Assembly: GCA_041550515.1 (NCBI GenBank)
Contig: JBFEOQ010000001.1
Coordinates: forward strand, 62,001-126,000
Direction of reading: 5' to 3'
Source: PFL35 sp041550515
GTDB lineage: Archaea > Thermoplasmatota > E2 > DHVEG-1
DNA length: 64,000 nucleotides
Within the stretch, counting starts at the first letter, position 1; the number at the start of each line of letters is the position of its first letter. Positions 25,885 to 34,609 of the stretch are shown piece by piece. The notes beneath the pieces are model-generated. The model saw only the letters and a list, made by a program, of their open reading frames with translations, was not told where the DNA came from and ran no database searches. A program made the position numbers and the translations under genes.

Positions 25885-28800
25885 TTAATCATATTTTAGA
25901 ACTAAAGCATGTCCTGTTCTTCCATTAAATTTAATAACAAGTGGTTTTTCAAGTCTAATATGTTTTACATAATCAAGTTCAATTTCAGCTTTTTGATAAT
26001 TTAGCCATTCCCAATCGATAAAACTTTCACGAGGATTTAACGTCGTATTTATATATCCAATTCCTCGCGAAATTATATTTTGGAAGAAATGTGTTCCTTG
26101 TGTTGGTTTTATATTAAAATTTTTAAGAGCGGTTTCAACCATAACTTTAACATTTGAAATTTGACTCCAGGTAACAGGTATGCCTAACCATTTATCTTGA
26201 GTCCCCCATCGACCGGGACCAATTAAAATGTAATGAGTTTGCTTTTCTACTAATTTCCTGTTTATTTTACCAATTTGATCTGCAATTTTAATAGTTTGTG
26301 ATGAATCAAATGAATTGGGTGGGACATATATAATATCATGAATGAAATTAAATAAACCATTACCAAGAGACTTAGTAGAATGGATTAGTACGTTTTCTTT
26401 TCTGGTTTCTTTTTCATGCCATGTAATATGATCCTGTTCTTGAGAAATAATAAGGGGCCTAATCTGTATAATTGCAAATGTTGGAGGTTTTTTATTATTG
26501 GGATCGATGTCTACTGCAAATTCAATTTCTACTGGATTTCCCATACTTTTTTGTCCTGCCTCAAGAATATCTTTCAAAATTTTTGCAAGGGGAAAAGTAT
26601 TGAATTTAAGAATTCCTGCAAAAGTTATAAGATGCGGACCCTTTTTTGAAAAACTATCTCTTATCATGTGGTCATCTCTATCATAACTACTTGCAATATT
26701 ATCAAGAACACCATCAACTACAATATCAGATATACTAATTTTTTCCAAAGTACTTTTTTCTTTCTCTGTAAGGGAAAAATTCTGCTTTTTTGTATTTAAA
26801 ATATATAATTCACGTTGAGTATTTTCCATTATCATTTCAGGAGTTGAAAAGTCAGGTATAATTTCTGGATGATTTGGAGAAAATCTTAGGACTTTTTCAC
26901 CTCCTACAACTGAATAACCAAGCCCAACTGCAACACTCACTATCCCCTCCTCTCTTCTTTGATATGAAACAGGATAATAATTGTAAGATTGTGCAACTCC
27001 TGAAAAAGTTGGGTAAAATCTACCATCATAATTGCTACCTATCAATTCTTGAATTATAACTGCCATTTTTTCTTCTTCAATTTTTGCCGAAGTTGATTCG
27101 ATGTATGCTTTTGCCTCTTTGTAAAAAACGGATGCATAAACAAGTTTTATCGCATTGTTTAAATGCTCTAGTCGTTTGTTAATATCCTTATTACTATTTG
27201 GAAGCATATATGTTGAATACATACCAGCAAAAGGATAGTTCTGAGAATCTTCAAGAAGACTTGATGACCTTATTGCAAGCGGTTTCTTGAAGTGCTTTAA
27301 AACTATCGTGAGCTTTTGTTTTAAATCATTAGAGAGTTTCCCTTTAATAAAATGTTTTGCAATTTCACTATCGGGCATATCTTTATTGTTATTTACAAAT
27401 GAGTAGAGCTTATTATCTGATATAAATCGATCAAATTCATCAGTACTAATAGCTACAGTACTTGGAACAGTTATTTTAATATCAGGGTATTTTTGATGCA
27501 AGTTATAACGAGATAAAAGTGTTCTGATAAATGCAATTCCACGTCCTTTTCCACCAAGTGAATCCCCGCCTACCTTTGTATATGAGGAATCAAATTCGAA
27601 TTTTTGATGAATTAAATCAGTCATTACACCTAAGTGTCTTTCTCGACGACTTTCATTAAAGACTGCGACTAAGTATTTTCTCATTTCATCAAGTGTTTGA
27701 AAATCTGTAACTTTTTGAGGTCTTAATTTTCTAGCAAGTTTGAATTCACCTCGAGCCATGAGCCAATTTGAAAAATTATTACGATTAGCATGGAACCTTA
27801 TTGATTCGATAGGTAATTTTTTTAAAATTTTTTCAAATTCTTTCAAGTTTGATGCGCGTGCAATTTCCTTTGTTCGTTTATGGTTTTTTTTGTCTGTTAC
27901 TCTATTTTTATCTTCATTTATTGGAAGTAGAAAAACAAAGTCTCCAAATCCTAGGTGTTCTAATAGAAATTGATCAAAATCTTGCATAAGTGTTGGTGAG
28001 TTTTTGTTTATGAAAAAAACGCCCATTTCTTCCACTGTTTCTCTATTTTTTGGATTAGTGGATTGTAGCATTGCGGGAACAAAAGGATTATCTTTTTTTA
28101 CATATTGTATTAAATCATAGCCTGCTTTAGGATCAAGTTTTCCATTTCTAAAAAAGTTAACATCTGAAATAATTCCAAGAATATAATTTTTATATTTTTT
28201 ATAAAGTTCAATTCCTTCTTCATAGTTATTTGCTAGTAATATTTTTGGTCTAGCTCTTCTTCGTAGTAATCTTTGCATTTCGTTTAAATCATCTGAAATA
28301 GATCTTTGTGTTTGTTGTACGATTTCACTATATATTACCGGAAGCAGTGTTGAATAGTCATGTATTGAATCTTCGATAACAATTATTATCTGAACATTAC
28401 CATTTATGGTATCGTATTTTACATTGATCTGATCTTCAACATATTTTACAATTGCAATAAAAAGGCTAGTATCGCCGTACCAGAAAAATGCCTTATTAAT
28501 TCCTTCTTCGTTAACATGCTCTTGACATGTATGCAAATCTGCTGTATCAGTAGCTAGAATTATTATAGGTAAATCGGGGCATTCTTTTTTTATTTTTTTA
28601 CCAAAATCAAATGGATTCATTCCAATGTTTTTTGACATTGTTATGACAAGATCATATTTACGTGTTTTAACCTTAGAAAGGGCTTCATCACCTGATGTTA
28701 CATGTGTAACTCGTGGTGGAGAACTAAGAAGTAGATGTCTATATTCCTCAATTACTAATTCTGATATAAGTCCTTCTTCTTCAACAATAAATGCATCATA

Positions 28801-28935
28801 GAGGCTTGAAACTAGAAGGATTTCTCTTACTTTAAAAGGCATTAAATTATGGAATGCTTTGATTGTATGATCTAACCTACTTTCATCGTTTTTTTCTATC
28901 TTTGAAATATCAAGACAAGAATTTTCTGGTTCCAT
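25885..28935 (-). CDS. Receiver-like domains fused to a PEP/pyruvate-binding ATP-grasp domain
   Basis: Chimeric 1016-residue protein. Residues about 35-170 form a degenerate receiver-like domain (ILLVSSLYDAFIVEE ... YDLVITMSKN); about 185-345 form a second with an acidic start (IIIVIEDSIHDYS) and a possible phospho-acceptor in GIISDVNF. From about residue 455 comes a PPDK/PEP-synthase N-terminal domain (SLGGKGRGIAFI, then IRSSSLLEDS near 557 and QIRPL near 870). It has neither the phosphohistidine swivel domain nor the PEP-binding barrel, so it cannot be a complete PEP synthase. This layout is better known from Bacteroidetes-type bacteria, so transfer is possible. Substrate unknown; a signal-controlled kinase is conceivable. 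Confidence 0.78.
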   Translation of the reverse strand: MEPENSCLDISKIEKNDESRLDHTIKAFHNLMPFKVREILLVSSLYDAFIVEEEGLISELVIEEYRHLLLSSPPRVTHVTSGDEALSKVKTRKYDLVITMSKNIGMNPFDFGKKIKKECPDLPIIILATDTADLHTCQEHVNEEGINKAFFWYGDTSLFIAIVKYVEDQINVKYDTINGNVQIIIVIEDSIHDYSTLLPVIYSEIVQQTQRSISDDLNEMQRLLRRRARPKILLANNYEEGIELYKKYKNYILGIISDVNFFRNGKLDPKAGYDLIQYVKKDNPFVPAMLQSTNPKNRETVEEMGVFFINKNSPTLMQDFDQFLLEHLGFGDFVFLLPINEDKNRVTDKKNHKRTKEIARASNLKEFEKILKKLPIESIRFHANRNNFSNWLMARGEFKLARKLRPQKVTDFQTLDEMRKYLVAVFNESRRERHLGVMTDLIHQKFEFDSSYTKVGGDSLGGKGRGIAFIRTLLSRYNLHQKYPDIKITVPSTVAISTDEFDRFISDNKLYSFVNNNKDMPDSEIAKHFIKGKLSNDLKQKLTIVLKHFKKPLAIRSSSLLEDSQNYPFAGMYSTYMLPNSNKDINKRLEHLNNAIKLVYASVFYKEAKAYIESTSAKIEEEKMAVIIQELIGSNYDGRFYPTFSGVAQSYNYYPVSYQRREEGIVSVAVGLGYSVVGGEKVLRFSPNHPEIIPDFSTPEMIMENTQRELYILNTKKQNFSLTEKEKSTLEKISISDIVVDGVLDNIASSYDRDDHMIRDSFSKKGPHLITFAGILKFNTFPLAKILKDILEAGQKSMGNPVEIEFAVDIDPNNKKPPTFAIIQIRPLIISQEQDHITWHEKETRKENVLIHSTKSLGNGLFNFIHDIIYVPPNSFDSSQTIKIADQIGKINRKLVEKQTHYILIGPGRWGTQDKWLGIPVTWSQISNVKVMVETALKNFNIKPTQGTHFFQNIISRGIGYINTTLNPRESFIDWEWLNYQKAEIELDYVKHIRLEKPLVIKFNGRTGHALVLKYD

Positions 28936-29022
28936 AATTTTCCTAATAATTTGAATAAATAACGGTGATAATAAGTTTTGGAATAAGAATAAAAAAGAGA
29001 TGAAGTTAATTTTTATTTTTCT

Positions 29023-30360
29023 TTATACGAGCCCCTGGTCAAGCATTGAATCAGCAACTTTCACAAAACCTGCGATATTAGCTCCATTTACATAATTTAT
29101 ATATTTGTTTTCTTTACCATATTTTACACAGTTTTGGTGGATATTTTGCATAATCCAATGAAGTTTTTCATCAACTTCTTCACGGCACCATGCCATACGT
29201 AAACTATTTTGTGACATTTCAAGTGCACTTGTTGCAACACCACCTGCATTTGCTGCTTTACCAGGACCATAAAGTATTTTAGCTTCTTGGAATATTTCAA
29301 TTCCTTCTGGTTCTGTTGGCATATTTGCACCTTCTGCAACACTAATACAACCATTATCAACAAGTGTCTTTGCTTCATTTTTGTTTATCTCATTTTGTGT
29401 TGCTGAGGGGAAAGCCATATCACATTCAATTTCCCATGGACGTTTTCCAGCTTCATAATTTACATTGAATTCATCAGCATATTCTTTGATACGTCCACGT
29501 CTAACATTCTTAAGTTCCATTACCCATGAAAGTTTCTTATCATCGATTCCATCTGGATCATATATCATACCTGATGAGTCAGAAAGAGTAACGGGTTTGG
29601 CTCCAAGTAGAAGTAGTTTTTCGACAGTATATTGTGCAACATTTCCTGAACCGGAAACTGTACAGACCTTTCCTTTCATTGCTTCTTTTCTTGTTTTCAT
29701 CATTTCTTCTGCAAAATAGACACACCCATAACCTGTTGCTTCTGGTCTTATTAAGCTTCCCCCCCAGTTAAGCGCTTTGCCAGTTAAAATACCACTAAAT
29801 TCATTTCTAATTCTTCTATATTGACCAAACAAATAGCCAATTTCTCGACCACCAACACCAATATCTCCTGCAGGGACATCTGTGTTTGGTCCGATGTGCC
29901 TGTAAAGTTCAGTCATAAAACTTTGGCAAAATCGCATTACTTCTGCATCTGATTTTCCTTTTGGATCAAAATTTGACCCTCCTTTTCCTCCACCAATAGG
30001 TAAAGTTGTAAGACTGTTTTTAAACACTTGTTCAAATGCGAGAAATTTTAAAATGCTAAGATTTACACTTGGATGAAGTCTAAGACCACCTTTATATGGC
30101 CCTATTGCACTATTCATCTGTATTCGATACCCACGGTTTATCTGGACTTCCCCCGTGTCATCCATCCATGGAACTCTAAACATAATAACACGTTCAGGCT
30201 CTGCTATCCTTTCTAAAATTTTTCCTTTTTTATATTTAGGATTTTTTTCAATAAAAGGCATTATACTTTCTGCTACTTCTTGAACAGCTTGATGGAATTC
30301 TTTTTCACCTGGGTTTCGTTCAATAATATATTCCATAAATTTTTCAACGTTTTTTTCCAT
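29023..30360 (-). CDS. gdhA: NADP-type glutamate dehydrogenase (bacterial-type 450-aa form)
   Basis: Interconverts 2-oxoglutarate plus ammonium and glutamate. The 445-residue chain matches the bacterial hexameric enzyme: YRIQMNSAIGPYKGGLRLHP, the catalytic lysine in PIGGGKGGSNFDPKGKSD, PAGDIGVGGREIGYLFGQY, and TVSGSGNVAQYTVEKL in the nucleotide domain. Most archaea have a shorter, different form near 415 residues, so this gene was perhaps acquired from bacteria. GGAGG lies 6 bases before the ATG. It is divergent from glnA, with a 167-base shared control region, and together they cover ammonium assimilation or glutamate breakdown. Confidence 0.94.
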   Translation of the reverse strand: MEKNVEKFMEYIIERNPGEKEFHQAVQEVAESIMPFIEKNPKYKKGKILERIAEPERVIMFRVPWMDDTGEVQINRGYRIQMNSAIGPYKGGLRLHPSVNLSILKFLAFEQVFKNSLTTLPIGGGKGGSNFDPKGKSDAEVMRFCQSFMTELYRHIGPNTDVPAGDIGVGGREIGYLFGQYRRIRNEFSGILTGKALNWGGSLIRPEATGYGCVYFAEEMMKTRKEAMKGKVCTVSGSGNVAQYTVEKLLLLGAKPVTLSDSSGMIYDPDGIDDKKLSWVMELKNVRRGRIKEYADEFNVNYEAGKRPWEIECDMAFPSATQNEINKNEAKTLVDNGCISVAEGANMPTEPEGIEIFQEAKILYGPGKAANAGGVATSALEMSQNSLRMAWCREEVDEKLHWIMQNIHQNCVKYGKENKYINYVNGANIAGFVKVADSMLDQGLV

Positions 30361-30432
30361 AGGATTCCTCCAGTAATTTGGTGATTCTCGTATAAATATC
30401 CCTTATTAATACTTTGTTGTCAAAAATTATTA

Positions 30433-30454
30433 ACTTAAATTATAAAATTTAAGT
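30433..30454. promoter_or_regulatory. 22-base palindrome between gdhA and glnA
   Basis: ACTTAAAT and ATTTAAGT are exact inverted repeats around TATAAA. It sits in the middle of the divergent control region, about 73 bases from each start codon, and does not match the methanogen NrpR operator pattern (GGAA-N6-TTCC). It may be an operator controlling both nitrogen genes; this is inferred from position and symmetry only. Confidence 0.4.
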
Positions 30455-30527
30455 AGGTTTTAATAATTAAATTCTATTCCAAAAAGTAGATTTTATTTGC
30501 CATCTTAAATGAGGAGGTTAAGGATTG

Positions 30528-31865
30528 ATGGAAAACAAGAGCTACACTAAAAAAGAAATTTTAGACATTATAAAAAAAGAAAAAGTTATATTTGTTAGAC
30601 TACAGTTCATTGATATCCTAGGAATGCCAAAAAACATTGTCATTCCGCCAGAACGTTTAGACGAAGCTTTAGAAAAAGGTATTCCCTTTGATGGTTCATC
30701 AATTGCAGGATATGCAACAATTGAAGAATCGGATAAAATCGCATTACCCGATCCAAATAGTTTCATTATCCTCCCAGAAGAAATTGAAAAAAGAAAAACA
30801 GCAAAACTAAACTGTGATATATATGAACCAAATGGTAGGCGCTTTGAAGGTGATACAAAATATGCTCTAGAAAAAATGATTCAAAGAGCCAATAAAGTTG
30901 GTTATAAATTTAATGTTGGACCTGAATGTGAATTTTTCTTATTTAAAAAAGAAAATGATGAATATGTCACTATTCCAAACGATGCTGCAGGTTATTTTGA
31001 TTTATCACATCGGGATCTCGCAGAAGGTGTACGAGCAGATATATGCCTAGCATTAGATGCATTGGGTATACAAACATATACCAGTCATCATGAGGTTTCT
31101 AAAGGACAGCATGAAATAAACTTTCATTATAATGATGGCATTACAGTTGCAGATCACATTATAACTCTAAAATATGTTACAAAAGTTATTGCAAAAAAAC
31201 ACAATTTACACGCAAGTTTTATGCCAAAACCAATTTTTGATTTAAATGGCTCCGGAATGCATACACATCTTAGCCTTTTTACGCAAAAAGGTGAAAATGC
31301 TTTTTATGATTCTAAAGATAAAAATCAATTAAGCAAAACTGCCCGCTATTTTATAGGAGGACTACTAGAACATATCAAAGAAATTACTGCAATTCTTAAC
31401 CCAACTGTTAACTCATATAAAAGATTAGTTCCCGGTCATGAAGCACCAACATATATATCATGGGCTAATCGAAACCGCAGTGCCCTTATTAGAATTCCAA
31501 CGGGTAGAGGCGATAGCACACGTTGTGAACTACGCAGCCCTGATCTTTCAGGTAACCCTTATCTACAGTTTGCAGTCATGCTAACAGCAGGGCTTAAAGG
31601 AATAGAAAAGAAAATTTTACCTCCAGAACCTGTAGAAAAGAATATTTACACCTTATCACTAAAAGAAAAAGAAAAATATAATATTCATCATCTACCAGAA
31701 AGTCTTGGACATGCTCTGGAATTTATGGAGAAAAGTCCTCTTTTAAAAGAAGTTTTAGGTGAACATATTTTTAATACCTTCTTATATGTAAAACGAAAAG
31801 AATGGGAGAAATATAGAAAACAAATTACACAATGGGAAATCGAAAAATACCTACCCATTATTTAA
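30528..31865 (+). CDS. glnA: Glutamine synthetase, type I
   Basis: ATP-dependent amidation of glutamate, the main ammonium-fixing enzyme with GdhA. Signatures in order: FVRLQFIDILGMPKN, PFDGSSIAGYATIEESD, the metal-binding VGPECEFFLF, SHHEVSKGQHEINFHYND, MPKPIFDLNGSGMHTHLSLF, and NRSALIRIP. With 446 residues and no adenylylation-type extension (no NLY..P-type tyrosine loop visible), it resembles the alpha form found in archaea and Gram-positives. GGAGGT lies 9 bases before this ATG; a TTG just before it is also possible. A winged-helix gene follows. Confidence 0.95.
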   Translation: MENKSYTKKEILDIIKKEKVIFVRLQFIDILGMPKNIVIPPERLDEALEKGIPFDGSSIAGYATIEESDKIALPDPNSFIILPEEIEKRKTAKLNCDIYEPNGRRFEGDTKYALEKMIQRANKVGYKFNVGPECEFFLFKKENDEYVTIPNDAAGYFDLSHRDLAEGVRADICLALDALGIQTYTSHHEVSKGQHEINFHYNDGITVADHIITLKYVTKVIAKKHNLHASFMPKPIFDLNGSGMHTHLSLFTQKGENAFYDSKDKNQLSKTARYFIGGLLEHIKEITAILNPTVNSYKRLVPGHEAPTYISWANRNRSALIRIPTGRGDSTRCELRSPDLSGNPYLQFAVMLTAGLKGIEKKILPPEPVEKNIYTLSLKEKEKYNIHHLPESLGHALEFMEKSPLLKEVLGEHIFNTFLYVKRKEWEKYRKQITQWEIEKYLPII

Positions 31866-31957
31866 GTCATTTTCTTTGTTTTTTATTTTATCATGTATTC
31901 AAAATTAAGCAATGTTTTTAACTTCATTATATATTATCTTTTTATGAGGATGATAGT

Positions 31958-32404
31958 ATGAGCTTTGAAATGCAAATTGTAAGCAATACTCCTCTTATTG
32001 GAGAGGATGACCCTGAAATTGTAGCAAAAAAATTTTTTGAACAAATTGGCTACCTTTCAAAAGGTAGTGACCCAGATATTCCTTTTAAAATTTTTAATGA
32101 CTTTTTTATAAAACACCCTAATAAAGCATGGTATGTAGAAGAAATTTCAACTGAACTCAATACATCTAAACCTACCGTTTATAGACATTTAAATAAACTA
32201 AAAGGTTTTGATATACTTGAAGAAGTTCAAGTACTTGATGAATCTACTCAACAAAATAAAAAAGCATATCGTCTAAGATATGGTAACATTCAAAAAGCTT
32301 GGAACTTTGTTGAAGCACACTTAAAAGTGGCTATTGAAAATTATGCAAAAACAGTAGAACATTTACAAACTCTTACTGAAAAACAAAGGAAGAATATAAA
32401 ATGA
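31958..32404 (+). CDS. Winged-helix transcriptional regulator
   Basis: Protein of 148 residues with an ArsR/MarR-like winged helix: residues 62-100 read WYVEEISTELNTSKPTVYRHLNKLKG, a clear helix-turn-helix with the recognition helix SKPTVYRHL, followed by a wing (ILEEVQVLDES). The C-terminal helices (KAWNFVEAHLKVAIENYAK) could dimerise. Location just after glnA suggests a role in nitrogen control, perhaps acting on the gdhA-glnA palindrome, but this is guesswork from position. GAGG precedes the ATG, and its stop overlaps the next gene by 4 bases. Confidence 0.75.
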   Translation: MSFEMQIVSNTPLIGEDDPEIVAKKFFEQIGYLSKGSDPDIPFKIFNDFFIKHPNKAWYVEEISTELNTSKPTVYRHLNKLKGFDILEEVQVLDESTQQNKKAYRLRYGNIQKAWNFVEAHLKVAIENYAKTVEHLQTLTEKQRKNIK

Positions 32405-32688
32405 ATAATGAAAAATATAAATTAGAATTAACTGAAGGATCAATATATAAAATTACAACTATAGGAGGACGTGATAAACTAATTGAAACAGAAGGTACCT
32501 TCAAAGGTTTTATATCAATTGGTGTAGACGAAACAGGACTTTTAATAGAACTTAGTAAACATCATGGTAATATGGCAGGTAAGATACGAATTATACCACT
32601 TCATGTCATACTCCTAATAGATGTAGTAGCTGCAAAAGAAAATAATAAAAAAGAAGACTATAAAGGAATGTCACATTACGTAGGATAG
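32401..32688 (+). CDS. Small conserved-looking beta-barrel protein, possibly Sm-like
   Basis: Protein of 95 residues translationally coupled (ATGA) to the winged-helix regulator. The order of strands resembles a small Sm/LSm-type barrel: YKITTIGG, ETEGTFKGFISIG, GLLIELSKHHG, KIRIIPLHVILLIDVV, with the glycine and IIPL..I..ID features of Sm motifs. No signal peptide. Function unknown; it may modulate the regulator or bind RNA. The fold assignment is my visual estimate, not a database match. Confidence 0.55.
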   Translation: MNNEKYKLELTEGSIYKITTIGGRDKLIETEGTFKGFISIGVDETGLLIELSKHHGNMAGKIRIIPLHVILLIDVVAAKENNKKEDYKGMSHYVG

Positions 32689-32821
32689 TATGTTTCGGAG
32701 TTTATATTTTAAATGATTATTATTTACATTAGTTAATTATAAAAATACTAAAAACTCATTTTAAAACAATTGATTTAATATTTTCTTAAAAAATTATAAA
32801 ACTTTAAATGTGAAAAAAGCC

Positions 32822-33010
32822 ATTCAATTTCTTAGGGGGAATTTGGTGGACCAAGTATATGGTAAAGGATGGGTCTTCCGTTTCCGATTCCTAAAATGTA
32901 ACTTAGTGTTTGGGATTTGAGGGGAGCCAAATGCGATTTACATCATTATACAATAAACAAAAAAAAATAAAAAAAACGCCCGATTCCCCCTTCAAATTTA
33001 TTATCTTTTA
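32822..33010 (+). ncRNA. Candidate structured RNA between the small protein gene and orc1
   Basis: The 362-base gap 32689-33050 has no convincing gene but holds a block clearly richer in G and C than its surroundings. AGGGGGAAT (32834-32842) is exactly complementary to ATTCCCCCT (32983-32991), closing a domain of about 158 bases. Inside are local stems TTGG-TGGA-CCAA, CTAA...TTAG and TTTGG...CCAAA. A TATA-like ATTATAAAAC near 32794 would place a start near 32822, and a T-rich run follows at 32992. It does not look like tRNA, SRP RNA or RNase P RNA. Alternatively the G-runs belong to the replication origin. On the minus strand a T-run (32957-32977) may terminate orc1. Confidence 0.4.
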
Positions 33011-33050
33011 GTTATACTTATTTAAATGAATCAAGTGTAATTTTTAATTA

Positions 33051-34307
33051 TTAAATTAATCTGGTTTGTCCTTGAAATTTATATTTAGTAAGGTTTTCAA
33101 AAATTTCGTCTTCTCTTAAAATATCTTCAATATCCTCTAAAGAAGATGAAACTTTAATATCACGAGTACGACCATATCGTCCTTTAGAAATAACACGAGC
33201 AGTAATAATCCCAAGCATATCCAATTCGCTTATAAGATCTGCAACTCGTCGTTGTGAAATTGTATCTGTTCTTGCTTTCTTTGAAAGATTTTTGTAAATG
33301 TTATATACTTCCCCAGTTGTTATAGCACCTGTTGCTCCAGTTTTTTTATTATGTTGCTCCTGTAAAAGTATTGAAAGAAGTATAAGTTTTGATTGCGTCG
33401 GAAGTGTTCGTATTACTTCCATGATACGATCGATTTCAATTTTATTCTGAGCTAAACTGACATGTTTTTTTGTTATACGAGAAGATTTGTTTCTTTCTGC
33501 AAGTTCAGCACTCATCCTTAAAAGATCAAGGGCTCTTCGTGCATCACCATGCTCCTGCGCTGCTAACGCACTACACAAAGGAATAACTTCACTATCAATA
33601 GAATCTAACTTAAAAGCAATCTCTACACGTTGTCTAAGGATATCCTGAAGTTCGCTGGCATCATAAGGTGGAAAAATCATACTCTCTTCACCAAGACTTG
33701 ACTTTACACGAGGATCTAAAAATTCAGTATACTTTAAATCATTTGATAATCCTACTATACTAACCTTTGCTTTCTTTAAATCCGTGTTTATTCTTGAAAG
33801 ATTATAAAGAGCTTCATCACCTTTAAGCTTATCTACCTCATCAAGAATAATTACGGTTACGCCTCCTTCTTTTTCTATCATCATTTTTAATTTAGAATAT
33901 ACTTCATCAGTTGGCCATCCTGTAAAAGGTATACGTTCACTCCATTCATTTATAAAATGATTTGCAATGTTTTGTAAAACACGATAATGGGTATCAACTA
34001 CCTCGCAATTAATATAAATAAAATTTACTTTTTTATTGATTTGTTTTCCTTTTTCAAGTAATTCTTTACCAACAAATTTTGTGACAGCTGTTTTTCCCGT
34101 TCCCGTTTTACCATAAATAAAAACATTACTAGGGGTTTCATTGCGTAAAGCTGGAACAAGCACATTTGCAAGATTATTTATTTCTTTTTCTCTATGTGGA
34201 AGCAATTCCGGCATATATGTTGGTCTCATTGCTTCACGATTTATAAAAAGTCCGTCTTGACTTAATAATTGACCAAATATATCGACATTTAATGTTTTTT
34301 TAGACGT
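33051..34307 (-). CDS. Orc1/Cdc6 replication initiator (probable ACG start)
   Basis: Origin-binding AAA+ ATPase that marks origins and recruits MCM. Walker A is YGKTGTGKTAV, Walker B IILDEVDKL, sensor 1 SIVGLSNDLKY, and the C-terminal winged helix (about residues 330-410) contains SQRRVADLISELDMLGII. The first ATG (34229) would begin in the middle of the conserved REAMRPTYMPELLPHRE block. Reading upstream gives SKKTLNVDIFGQLLSQDGLF, which matches normal family N-termini, and the frame holds no ATG, GTG or TTG. GGAGGT (34321-34316) is 8 bases before ACG at 34307, so I start there (418 residues). The adjacent upstream region carries ORB-like repeats. Confidence 0.9.
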   Translation of the reverse strand, partial: TSKKTLNVDIFGQLLSQDGLFINREAMRPTYMPELLPHREKEINNLANVLVPALRNETPSNVFIYGKTGTGKTAVTKFVGKELLEKGKQINKKVNFIYINCEVVDTHYRVLQNIANHFINEWSERIPFTGWPTDEVYSKLKMMIEKEGGVTVIILDEVDKLKGDEALYNLSRINTDLKKAKVSIVGLSNDLKYTEFLDPRVKSSLGEESMIFPPYDASELQDILRQRVEIAFKLDSIDSEVIPLCSALAAQEHGDARRALDLLRMSAELAERNKSSRITKKHVSLAQNKIEIDRIMEVIRTLPTQSKLILLSILLQEQHNKKTGATGAITTGEVYNIYKNLSKKARTDTISQRRVADLISELDMLGIITARVISKGRYGRTRDIKVSSSLEDIEDILREDEIFENLTKYKFQGQTRLI

Positions 34308-34315
34308 AAAAAATA

Positions 34316-34321
34316 ACCTCC
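34316..34321 (-). promoter_or_regulatory. Shine-Dalgarno (GGAGGT) deciding the ACG start of orc1
   Basis: A full GGAGGT with an 8-base spacer to ACG. The TATA box TTTATATA at about 34353-34346 predicts transcription start near 34324, just before this motif, so the leader is under 20 bases. No other start codon is available in the frame before the conserved domain. Confidence 0.65.
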
Positions 34322-34420
34322 GAGGGTCAGTGTAATCAACAGTTCTATATAAAAAGTTATTTAAAAAAATTAAATTTTTTTTATCTTAATTACTCCTGTA
34401 AAATACTAACAAGACCAAGG

Positions 34421-34441
34421 CCTTTATTTCCAATGGAAAAA
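34421..34441 (-). repeat. ORB-like element 2
   Basis: On the minus strand it reads TTTTCCATTGGAAATAAAGG, matching the origin recognition box core (TTCCAGTGGAAAC followed by A-rich and G-run). The TTTCCAATGGAAA core is a near-perfect palindrome. The G-run is short here (GG then CC). Confidence 0.6.
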
Positions 34442-34582
34442 TTTTATTAGATCATCTTCATTTTTAAATTTTTTTAAAAATATAATATTAAAAATGGAAG
34501 AATTAAAATACTGAAAATTTTATAACCTTATGGGTTTACTTATCGTCTAATCTTTTATGGAAGTCTATTTACTTAAAATTAA

Positions 34583-34609
34583 TTTCCACACGAAATAAGG
34601 GGGCCCCCC
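34583..34609 (+). repeat. ORB-like element 1 with G/C run
   Basis: Reads TTTCCACACGAAATAAGGGG on the plus strand and continues into GCCCCCC. Core and G-run fit the archaeal ORB pattern, although the second half-site is ACGAAA instead of TGGAAA. The GGGGGCCCCCC block is by far the strongest G/C run in the region. Confidence 0.6.

Noticed and set aside
34301..34330. Frameshift as explanation for the missing orc1 start
   Set aside because: The frame is open and matches the family through the expected start, and the ATG in another frame at 34293 soon meets a stop; a near-cognate start explains it more simply.
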